Below are positions 7,835-15,200 of a stretch of DNA of 18,968 bases, piece after piece; the first letter of the stretch is position 1; each line of letters opens with the position of its first letter. The notes beneath the pieces are model-generated. The model saw only the letters and a list, made by a program, of their open reading frames with translations. It had not been told where the DNA came from and did no database searches. Position numbers and translations under genes: made by a program. This DNA comes from Alphaproteobacteria bacterium (lineage in GTDB: Bacteria; Pseudomonadota; Alphaproteobacteria; Puniceispirillales; Puniceispirillaceae): NCBI GenBank assembly GCA_011522945.1, contig WTHY01000045.1:1-18968 (forward strand), written 5' to 3'.

Positions 7835-8623
7835 TTACTTGGGCTGCGGTATGTTTGGATGGGTGATCTGCAACCCGTCTCCACTCATAACCTTATTCGC
7901 AGCCTCACTCAATGCCCCGTTTGCATGATGCATTACAATACCACTTAGTAATGCAGACGCGCCTTGAACGCCCTTGCGAGCACTGATAATAAGCCGAATG
8001 GCTGGGCTGCCATGAAACGGCCAGATAGGAAATTGCACAATTTCGCCTGCCCCACCCGTTCGCAAAGCTGTAATCACTTCATCACCTCTATCTGCACGTA
8101 GAATAAAGCTAATACGCCCTTTTGGTTTTGTTGCCTGAAGTCCGAATTGCACCCAATCCGAGAGGCTTAGCCCGTCACCGGAATGCGCCAATTCGCGCCG
8201 CCTATGCTTTGCTCTGGTGCCACCTGGCTGATGAAAGGGCGGGTTGGCAACGACATGATCAAAGCTATTGCGCAGCACAGGCGGCAGTGCTGATATGTCT
8301 GCCTGTATCGCGCGCACACGCTCACCAAAGCTATTTTGTTCTATGTTATGCGCCAAAAGCTCAGCCAGTAGCGGCTCCTTTTCAGCAGCTGTTATCTGCA
8401 AGCCTGGATGACGCCACGCCGCACCAAGTGCAACCGCACCAACACCTGCGCCCATATCTAGAAGCCGGCCCGTCTTAGTAGAGATGCTTGCTGCCAACAG
8501 CACAGCATCTGTTCCAAAACGGTACCCGTCCTTTGGCTGCGTAAGCTGTACTGTTTCCTGAAATATATGGTCAGTGGTGAGCTCTATATCTTTCAATCGA
8601 GTGCTTAACAGATTAGTCATCAT
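7835..8623 (-). CDS. N6-adenine methyltransferase, TrmN6/YfiC-like
   Basis: A roughly 262-aa SAM-dependent methyltransferase. The N-terminal TQPKDGYRFGTDAVLLAA segment is the signature of the tRNA1(Val) A37 N6-methyltransferase group. It is followed by the SAM-binding loop LLDMGAGVGAVALG and by the catalytic NPPF tetrapeptide (VVANPPFHQP) used for N6 methylation of adenine. Tandem ATGs at 8623 and 8620 give ATGATGACTAA, overlapping the end of the DUF2007 gene. I chose 8623; 8620 is equally possible. A longer frame reaches a TTG at 8644 but would overlap by 32 bases and adds no conserved residues. The overlap implies coupled translation with DUF2007. The exact RNA substrate is inferred from family resemblance only. 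Confidence 0.88.
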   Translation of the reverse strand: MMTNLLSTRLKDIELTTDHIFQETVQLTQPKDGYRFGTDAVLLAASISTKTGRLLDMGAGVGAVALGAAWRHPGLQITAAEKEPLLAELLAHNIEQNSFGERVRAIQADISALPPVLRNSFDHVVANPPFHQPGGTRAKHRRRELAHSGDGLSLSDWVQFGLQATKPKGRISFILRADRGDEVITALRTGGAGEIVQFPIWPFHGSPAIRLIISARKGVQGASALLSGIVMHHANGALSEAANKVMSGDGLQITHPNIPQPK

Positions 8624-8828
8624 AAAATTCGTCACAATCTTCAAGCACCGTTTGTGCCGCTAAGATACGTTCATCAGGAACCATAAGCCGGCGCGGAAAT
8701 GCGCCTATTCCACCTTCTAATGCAGCAATATGCTGATCAAAAACAAGATAAGGAATATCAGCACCATCTAGCAATGATTGCAGATAGGTAAGTCTGACAG
8801 GATTGGTAGTAGAGACAACGCATTTCAT
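8613..8828 (-). CDS. DUF2007 small protein
   Basis: A 71-aa protein matching the DUF2007 pattern (a small ferredoxin-like alpha/beta fold, sometimes called putative signal-transducing protein). It begins MKCVVSTTNPVRLTYLQSLL, has the YLVFDQHIAALEG middle and GAFPRRLMVPDERILAA, and ends in an acidic tail. DUF2007 next to a methyltransferase and close to a polyprenyl synthase is a recurring alphaproteobacterial arrangement. It is the first gene of the minus-strand cluster. A possible promoter lies just upstream (TTGGAA, 17 bp, GATACT on the minus strand), which would leave a very short leader. No biochemical role is established. Confidence 0.9.
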   Translation of the reverse strand: MKCVVSTTNPVRLTYLQSLLDGADIPYLVFDQHIAALEGGIGAFPRRLMVPDERILAAQTVLEDCDEFYDD

Positions 8829-9172
8829 GACCTATAGTATCAAGGACTATGCAGGATATTCCAAGATAATTTCTGATCTTTTGGAGTCGCCTCATCTAAG
8901 GCTAAAGAGATTTATAGGTCAGAATAGCGCTGCGTGAACGGCGCATGGCAGCTCCTAACATATACCATAAGCAATCTAAAACACAGCAAGCACCCTAGCA
9001 AAATGCTAGGATTTGCATGTAGCATCCGTTAAAATTGATAAAGATGTGTTAGAAATGCAGGATTTCCTGTGCATTTTACTTGCCGAGTGGCACATAACTG
9101 CCTAGTTGAATATCAGAAACAGCGCCGGCGCCATAGGGCGCAACACAGTAAATATGAGGTTGCAAAGGGATA
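8829..9172. promoter_or_regulatory. Divergent intergenic region between DUF2007 and polyprenyl synthase genes
   Basis: This 344-bp gap holds no convincing gene. It must contain promoters for both directions. On the minus strand, TTGGAA-17-GATACT ends about 10 bp before the DUF2007 ATG. On the plus strand only weak candidates are visible, such as TTGATA at 9035-9040 and TTGCCG at 9080-9085, with poor -10 partners. AAGAT / ATCTT (8863-8867 and 8876-8880) is a small inverted repeat, and a stronger hairpin lies at 8994-9010. Confidence 0.4.
8994..9010. repeat. 7-bp perfect hairpin with AAA loop
   Basis: CCTAGCA-AAA-TGCTAGG forms a perfect 7-bp stem with a three-base loop. The right arm can also pair differently: ATGCT (9003-9007) is complementary to AGCAT (9021-9025), giving two mutually exclusive structures. 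No T tract follows on either strand. It lies about 160 bp upstream of the polyprenyl synthase start, so it may be in its leader. Confidence 0.45.
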
Positions 9173-10207
9173 ATGGTATCTGACGGAGCACGCGATACTG
9201 AAATGACAGCAGAGTCACAGGCTCTGCCGACAATGGCGCCTTTAATCACATTAACAGATGCGCATATGGGTGATGTGAACCATGTCATCATTAACCGGAT
9301 GCAATCTGATGTGCCTTTGATACCTGAACTGGCAAGCCATCTTATCGCTGCAGGTGGGAAACGGTTACGCCCTATGCTGACAATCGCTGGCGCCCTATTT
9401 GGGCCAGATGGCTCTGTCCCGGATTCTGCCCTGAAATTGGCAGCATCTGTCGAATTTATCCATAGTGCTACTTTGCTACATGATGATGTAATCGACGACT
9501 CTGACAAGAGACGCGGCCGGGATACAGCAAATGCGCTTTGGGGTAATGAATCTTCAGTTCTGGTGGGGGATTTTCTATTCGCTCGTGCGTTTGAGCTTAT
9601 GGTGGAAACTGATGATATCGCGGTCTTAGGTATGTTATCTAGCGCATCAGCTCGCATCACTGAGGGTGAGGTCAAGCAGATGGTCATGGCAGGTCAGCCA
9701 GACGCACCGCTCGAAGATTACATATCTGTTATTACCAATAAGACCGCAATCCTGTTTGCTGCCGCTGCTGAGGCAGGTGCGCGCGTAGGCGGGGCGTCTA
9801 AGCCTGTTTGTGATGCTCTGCATAAATATGGCCTAGCGCTTGGGCGCGCTTTTCAAATTATGGATGATGCGCTTGATTACGCGTCAGACACGAAGAGCAT
9901 TGGCAAAGAAGTCGGTGATGATTTTGTAGATGGGAAGATCACAATGCCTGTTATCTTGGCATGGCAGGATAGCAACGCTGAGGAGCGTGCGTTTTGGCAA
10001 CGCACTTTAGGTGATGGTAATATTGCTGAAGGTGACTTTCAGCAAGCACAAGCCTTGTTACAGCAGCATAATGCAATTTCACGTTCATTAGATGCTGCTT
10101 TAGCAGAGGCGCATGCTGCGGCAAACGCGGTTGATATACTTCCAGATACTGAATTGAAATCAGCGCTGATTTCTGCTGCCTATTTTGCCGCAAATCGAAA
10201 GCATTAA
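9173..10207 (+). CDS. ispB: Long-chain polyprenyl diphosphate synthase (octaprenyl/decaprenyl type)
   Basis: A 344-aa all-helical trans-prenyltransferase that condenses isopentenyl diphosphate onto an allylic diphosphate to make the ubiquinone side chain. GGKRLRP (61-67) binds the homoallylic substrate. The first Asp-rich motif DDVID is at 104-108 in LLHDDVIDDSDKRRG and the second, DDALD, at 231-235; both are intact. Product length cannot be read from the sequence, though alphaproteobacteria usually make Q10. An in-frame stop at 9155-9157 limits the start. ATG 9173 is used, although its AAAGGG sits only about 3 bases away; ATG 9203 is an alternative, because the conserved part begins near residue 25. 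Its stop codon overlaps that of the convergent phage lysozyme gene, a strikingly tight junction. Confidence 0.92.
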   Translation: MVSDGARDTEMTAESQALPTMAPLITLTDAHMGDVNHVIINRMQSDVPLIPELASHLIAAGGKRLRPMLTIAGALFGPDGSVPDSALKLAASVEFIHSATLLHDDVIDDSDKRRGRDTANALWGNESSVLVGDFLFARAFELMVETDDIAVLGMLSSASARITEGEVKQMVMAGQPDAPLEDYISVITNKTAILFAAAAEAGARVGGASKPVCDALHKYGLALGRAFQIMDDALDYASDTKSIGKEVGDDFVDGKITMPVILAWQDSNAEERAFWQRTLGDGNIAEGDFQQAQALLQQHNAISRSLDAALAEAHAAANAVDILPDTELKSALISAAYFAANRKH

Positions 10208-10692
10208 GCCTCCGCCGCCTCTCGAAACATTTTGATGACATCTGCTGCTCTAGCCGGCACTTGCCGTGCCCAAAGACTAGCATGGGCTTCTTCTGCAGCT
10301 GTCAAAAAATCACGATTTTCGAGAGCAGCACGCATCTTTTTAAATTTCGTTAAACGTGGCCCTCCTAGATTAAAAGCCATCGAAATTAGAGCATGACGTG
10401 CTGATATGGGAAACCCATGCCAATTGGTAAATAAACTATCAAGAATATCTGTTGATAGTTTGATGTCATTTTCAAAAAGCAGGGTGATTTCATCCTGTGC
10501 CAAACCACGATCTGTGAGATTCCGCCCTACGCCGATAGTGATTTTACCCACAGTGTCACAATAAGGTAAGTGGCGCACGCCCTCATGTTTGCGCAGCATA
10601 GCGCGTAACTGCCGGTCTTCTGAGAATTGGGAGGAGATAGTGTGTTGCGCTTTATCAAATTGTCTTTTGCTATGCTGTTGTTTCCGGCTCAT
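10204..10692 (-). CDS. Phage endolysin, T4-type lysozyme (GH24)
   Basis: A 162-aa muramidase that cleaves the MurNAc-GlcNAc bond of peptidoglycan at lysis. The catalytic triad is visible in KHEGVRHLPYCDTVGKITIG: E37, D46 and T52, with the same 9- and 15-residue spacing as in T4 lysozyme. GVGRNLTDRG and the later AFNLGGPRLTKFKKM segment are also typical. A basic N-terminal extension of about 28 residues precedes the fold. There is no signal peptide, so release needs the holin encoded next to it. Its ATG overlaps the holin stop (ATGA). Its own stop overlaps the end of the host polyprenyl synthase gene by four bases. It is the last gene of the phage module as seen here. Confidence 0.93.
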   Translation of the reverse strand: MSRKQQHSKRQFDKAQHTISSQFSEDRQLRAMLRKHEGVRHLPYCDTVGKITIGVGRNLTDRGLAQDEITLLFENDIKLSTDILDSLFTNWHGFPISARHALISMAFNLGGPRLTKFKKMRAALENRDFLTAAEEAHASLWARQVPARAADVIKMFREAAEA

Positions 10693-11063
10693 TTAACGAT
10701 GCCTTTGCCGCGAATGAATTTATCAAACCCACGTAGCCCGAAACTGGCGCTGATAGAGGTCAACATAGCCCATCTGAACCATTCAGGCGTATTGTCGAGC
10801 ACAAGAAATCCGCGTTCAATATAGGTCTGTGCCGAGGGGATAAAACACGCAATGATGACAAAAATGAAACATAAGGTCCAAGCCTCATCTTTCCAGCCAT
10901 TCTGACTCTCCCCAACCATAAAGCTCGTCCAACTATCTTCTGATTTCGCAGCATCCTGAAGACGCTGCATACGGGCCTCTGACAAAGAGAGTCTCTCTTT
11001 AGCTTTTGTACTCAGCCAAATTTGCGCAAGCTGTAAAACACCTGCAACTAGCGGTGCTGCCAT
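10689..11063 (-). CDS. GTA-type holin with three membrane segments
   Basis: A 124-aa inner-membrane protein that would form the lesion through which the endolysin reaches the wall. It has a hydrophobic N-terminus (about 2-17), a charged amphipathic helix (18-45), a transmembrane stretch LCFIFVIIACFIPSA (64-78) and a third hydrophobic segment (about 97-110). The DEAWTL..., FIPSAQTYIERGF and ASFGLRGF pattern matches the family of holins named for gene-transfer-agent release (GTA_holin_3TM). The ATG follows TAGGAGACATATT, a strong ribosome-binding site. It overlaps the lysozyme start (ATGA), so the two lysis proteins are translationally coupled. Confidence 0.88.
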   Translation of the reverse strand: MAAPLVAGVLQLAQIWLSTKAKERLSLSEARMQRLQDAAKSEDSWTSFMVGESQNGWKDEAWTLCFIFVIIACFIPSAQTYIERGFLVLDNTPEWFRWAMLTSISASFGLRGFDKFIRGKGIVK

Positions 11064-11143
11064 AATATGTCTCCTATTACTATATGATGCGATATATATT
11101 TGAGGCTGACCTGACGTGAGAGGAGTAGCAGCCTATCTGTTGT

Positions 11144-11317
11144 CTAGTGCAATCTGGTAAGATCAATCAGCAATTGGCCAAGTAATGTTTGCGGCCCAAA
11201 GGAAAGAGCGACTGCGCAACTAATGAGCAATAGCAAGGTGCGCAACTGACCAAATCGTCTTTCCATTTCAAGATGTAATGCTGTTAAGCGTTCGGAAAGC
11301 TGTTCAATTTTTGACAT
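11144..11317 (-). CDS. 57-aa coiled-coil membrane protein of the lysis region
   Basis: Starts at ATG 11317, preceded by AAGGAG with 5-base spacing and overlapping the stop of the upstream 302-aa gene (TAATG). A frame extending to 11341 is less likely. Residues 1-25 (MSKIEQLSERLTALHLEMER on) form an amphipathic, coiled-coil-like helix. Residues about 27-50 are hydrophobic, giving one membrane anchor. The layout recalls XhlA-type or antiholin-type accessory lysis proteins, and its position just upstream of the holin supports a role in lysis timing. The family assignment is inference. An 80-bp gap separates it from the holin gene. Confidence 0.7.
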   Translation of the reverse strand: MSKIEQLSERLTALHLEMERRFGQLRTLLLLISCAVALSFGPQTLLGQLLIDLTRLH

Positions 11318-12225
11318 TAAATCTCCTTGCTTTTTAACCATTGATGCAATCGCTGAACGCCAGCATCACTATCTGCAAAACAATATGTGGCTAGCCGTAA
11401 AATCATCTCTTCAACAGCAGCCTCCTTTCCTATAGGAAATGGCGCTACAGGTTTGTGACGAAGCCAGATTTGTGGCTTTGTTGCCGCAAAATAATCTGTT
11501 AACTGCTGCATGTAAGGCTTAATGGTGCCGGCCGTATCGGCTGGATGGATCATGAGAATTATAAGATCAGGCTGAATGCCTATCTCATTATCTCCCACCT
11601 CAACGAAATTGGCGATATTAGACCCAGATGTCTGAAATTTTGCATTTTCTAATGCAGAGCGCTCAAACCCAGAATAATCAGGTCCAGAACTCTCAGGCCC
11701 AGAATTCTTAGGCCCAGAATAGTCAGCCTCAGAGCTTTTTAATTCAGAATTGTTACCCTGAGCGCTTTCCAATTTAGAATATGTAGCCTCAGAACGGCTT
11801 ATATGAGAATTTTCAGATTTAGGCGTTTCAGATCTAGAATCTTGAGACGATATCATTTCGCCCAATAAAGCTGTGTCAGGGACCCTCTTGAAACCTGCCC
11901 GCCTGGCAAACCCAGCAGGCAAATGCTGATTAACCGGCAAGGCAAGAATGCCACCATCAACAACCGTAACATCTGGATAAGTGAGTTGCAGTTCTGCAAC
12001 TTTGCTGCTTGTGCCGGCACCTGTATGAATGCCTGTAACAAATACAAGTTTTGCACCCTCTGGAAGACTCTCTGCAACAAAATCATCGCTATTCTGAGTG
12101 GGGAAACCAGCATCTGGCTGAGATAGGCCTATATCTATCTTTTTGTGTGATTGAAGCGTGTTTTCTGGTATGCGGCCGTGCTTCAACCATAGCCAAACCC
12201 TCGACAGCATCTTTTGAAATTTCAT
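11317..12225 (-). CDS. Unrecognised 302-aa phage protein with a five-residue tandem repeat core
   Basis: I do not recognise this protein. Its ATG overlaps the J stop (ATGA) and its stop overlaps the next start, so it is an integral gene of the late operon. Three parts are visible. Residues 1-125 contain beta-strand-like LVFVTG (60-65), a glycine-rich turn GIHTGAGTSS (65-74) reminiscent of a P-loop but lacking the Walker lysine, and VTVVDGG (86-92). Residues 126-200 are 15 consecutive five-residue units, Ser-rich, most ending in Ser. Residues 217-302 resume an alpha/beta pattern with DLIILMIHPAD and PQIWLRHKP. The simplest reading is one alpha/beta domain split by a repeat insertion. From its place after J it could be a tail-tip accessory, adhesin modifier or host-interaction factor, but this is speculation. 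Confidence 0.8.
   Translation of the reverse strand: MKFQKMLSRVWLWLKHGRIPENTLQSHKKIDIGLSQPDAGFPTQNSDDFVAESLPEGAKLVFVTGIHTGAGTSSKVAELQLTYPDVTVVDGGILALPVNQHLPAGFARRAGFKRVPDTALLGEMISSQDSRSETPKSENSHISRSEATYSKLESAQGNNSELKSSEADYSGPKNSGPESSGPDYSGFERSALENAKFQTSGSNIANFVEVGDNEIGIQPDLIILMIHPADTAGTIKPYMQQLTDYFAATKPQIWLRHKPVAPFPIGKEAAVEEMILRLATYCFADSDAGVQRLHQWLKSKEI
11626..11850 (-). repeat. 15 tandem 15-bp units encoding pentapeptide-like repeats
   Basis: Fifteen back-to-back 15-bp units with no length variation, in frame inside the 302-aa gene. The coding-strand consensus is close to GGGCCTGANNATTCT. Twelve of the fifteen units end in the same serine codon TCT; the exceptions end in CCT, GCT and GCA. 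Units 11671-11730 are the most alike (GPDYS, GPESS, GPKNS and EADYS). The downstream units GFERS, ALENA and KFQTS, with the following GSNIANF, resemble the A-(N/D)-(L/F)-X-X pentapeptide repeat. Confidence 0.9.
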
Positions 12226-15200
12226 TTCAACGTGTCCATATTTAGCGTTAAGCTCTGACCAAAAGCACCGATCACATCTCGTGTCAGACTAGAGGTGGTG
12301 GCTGCTGACAGGGTTAGATGAATCTCTAACCCATCTTCGTTTAAAGCTGGCGTGGGATTAAGAATGGGACGGCCGCGCAATTGCACTGAATATTCTGATG
12401 TGTATCCATCAACCGGATTGCTATAGCCTGGTCGCATCTCAGTTTTACGGATGATGTTAACAGTGATGAAACCCTCAAAACCAGGCCAGCTGCGTGTCAT
12501 CTCAGTATAATAACTCGCATAGCTGGTAGCATAGGGCGTGTAATAACTATCAAAGGTGGGAATGGTAGCTAGAGCCGTACCGCCTCTCGTTTTAATAGAT
12601 CCACTTAATGTAATATGCTCTATCCCCTGCCCCCAAGGCGAAACACCTGAAAGCGAGGCATAATGAAAGGAAAGATCAAATAAAGGATTATGACTCCTGA
12701 AGCGGCTGAAATAGCTATTATCCGTTTGATTAGCATTATCTCCATGCCGGTCGCCAGCCACGAGGACAAAATTATGCGCATCATTATATAAATCTGACAG
12801 ACCATCATCTTCGATACGCAAAGGACCAATTACTAGCTTATTGCCTTGCTTTAAAATGGTCGCCGGCTCTATGGGCCTTGGCGAGCTAAAGGTCAAAAAG
12901 CGACCTGCTGAGTCTGTAGGCATAACAATGGTAGGTGTAACAATTTTACTTGATTCTACTGTGGAAGAGACAAGCTTGCCACGCATAATCACATTGTTGA
13001 ATTCTGCCTCGCCATCTGTATGAATGGTAAAGCCTCTGACCCCGCTTTTAAAATTAGCAGATTGAAAGCTGCCGCCTTTTAGCTTATCAGCATTTACATC
13101 TCCAATTTGCAGCGCACCAGAATTTGGATCTGCTGTGAGAGATACCCCATCTAACGCCAGAGCTTTTGCAGCAATCGTGCCGTCAAGTAGTAAATTGCCA
13201 TCGATAATTTCATTTGTATTTTGCCAGCTACCATCTGTAAAAATGCGTGTTTCAGCCCAGCCATTAATATGGAATTGCGTAACAAGATCACCGGCTTGGG
13301 GGGTGTGGCCAGTCCGATCTTGAATTGCTTGCGTGGCTAGAAAATTAGACCAGCTTGGATGCGCCACAGAGACAGATGCCATCTGGGTCCCAGGCTGGCC
13401 ATCCTTACCATCAGCGCCAGTAGCACCGGCTGGACCTATATCTCCCTTATCTCCCTTGTCGCCTTTATCGCCAGGATCACCTTTGTCACCTAGGTCGCCC
13501 TTATCTCCCTTATCGCCTTTCTCACCAGGATCACCTTTGTCACCTTTTGGCCCTGCTGCTCGCGGCAAGATGGTGGCCTGCACACTATCAGAAAAAGCTG
13601 ATATCTGACCTGTCTGCCGTAGATATCGTATCGCAACCCGCCACAGACTATTCTCTGGCAACCCACCTAGCTGATGGCTTGTTGCATTGAGGTTAGCAAT
13701 CCAACGCTGCGGCGCCCCATCTTCAGTCATTTGCCAGAGTTCATAATGCAGAATGCCAGCTATATCAGGCGGCACCCATTGTATGGCTAACGCCTCTGGC
13801 AGGGCTGTGAGTGTGATAACAGCAACAGGTGGCAGAGCTGATATGTCAGACATAATTTCTGTCTCATGATCTACTGAAAGACCGATTTGACCCTGCCAGC
13901 CCTGTGGACGAATAGTAAAAGACCAAATACCCGCTGTGAGTGAAGAGATCACAAAATGTGCTTTTGCTGATTGATAATCGGTAATAGTACCATCTGGTCC
14001 AGTCGCAGTTATCAGCCACCGCCGAACAGGCGCAATAGAGTCTGCATCACTACTAGACTGCCAATTTATTTCAAGTTCATGCAACATCTGCCCATTCTGC
14101 CAATCCTCATATTGCTCTGTCTGAATATTAGAGGCTGTTGGCAATTGTGCCGAGGCAGCAGGCACAGGCAGGCTTGTCGGTAATTCTGCTGCAGGCAGTA
14201 GGACAGGCTCTGTCTGCTCATCTGGAATGGCTGTAATTTCCAGCTGGGCTGTCCCAACCTCAGAAACCTGAATGATACGATAATGTGGAAGGGCAATAGC
14301 ACCATAATTGATGATAGTTGTAGGTGTATATTGCGCTGGGGGCCGACTGTCTGCATCTGGAAATATGATAGCAATATTCTCTTGCTCTTTGGGTTTTGAA
14401 GCCCCGTAAAGCATATAATATGTCCCGTAACCAACCTCACCGGTTATCGAGATATAAACAAGTTTGCCTGTATAATTACGTGGCTGCTCACTCATGCTAT
14501 AAATCGGGAACCCAAAATAAATTTTGCCAACAGCCTCGGTAAAACTATTTTGATAAATGCGTGCAGGTTGTGCCACCGACCCGATACGCGTCTCATCAAG
14601 CAGGATAACACTATCCCCCGGCCGCACGGGATTGGCTGCATAGTGGTCAAGCCCTACACGATAGCTTACACCAAGCCCAGCCACACGGCTTCTTTCCATA
14701 AGCCAATGCGCATGTGCACGTGCCTGTGCTGGCGTACTGCACCCTGTCAGGAAAACAGATCGGGCTTGTACGGATTGTTTGTCTGCCCGTTTCGGGTCAA
14801 CCATACGTTCAGTTTCAATGCGCCCCTGCTCTGCTGCCGAGGCGTAACGCACATATAAATGCGTTGGCAACTGATAGGATCTGTCAGAATGATAGACAAA
14901 TTTTCCATCTATGGTGTTTGTTGCTGTCACGAACCATTTTGGCGTGGTTGGACTATCTTGAATGAAGCGCAACTGTCCCCCGGACCAGAAAAACTCGACC
15001 CGCATAGACTGTGCAACCATCTCAAGCAGCTGCAAGGCTGTCTGGCTCTTGTCAAGTAGCGCATCAAATTGGAAGCGTGGCTGATACTTACCCGCACTAT
15101 CTTGTATCTGCTCATCACAATAGGCAGCAATTTTATAGAGATCATATCTGTTGATCTGGTCTGCAGGCAGTCCAACACCCCAAATAGGGTCTGTGAGCAA

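Noticed and set aside
8624..8644. TTG start for the methyltransferase
   Set aside because: Adds seven non-conserved residues inside the DUF2007 gene; tandem ATGs at 8623 and 8620 fit the usual overlap with the upstream stop.
8829..9172. Small RNA or tRNA gene in the divergent gap
   Set aside because: No cloverleaf or known RNA family signature could be recognised; only short hairpins are seen.
9076..9687. A 203-codon minus-strand open frame over the start of ispB
   Set aside because: Antisense to a clear polyprenyl synthase frame; the translation is Ser/Ala/Arg-rich low complexity with no recognisable fold.
11626..11850. CRISPR array
   Set aside because: Units are 15 bp, contiguous, without spacers, and stay in frame inside a coding gene.
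13333..13608. Plus-strand frame coding a Ser-Pro-Leu repeat
   Set aside because: It is the exact antisense of the Gly-X-Y tract of J; the repeat is a mirror of the collagen coding pattern.
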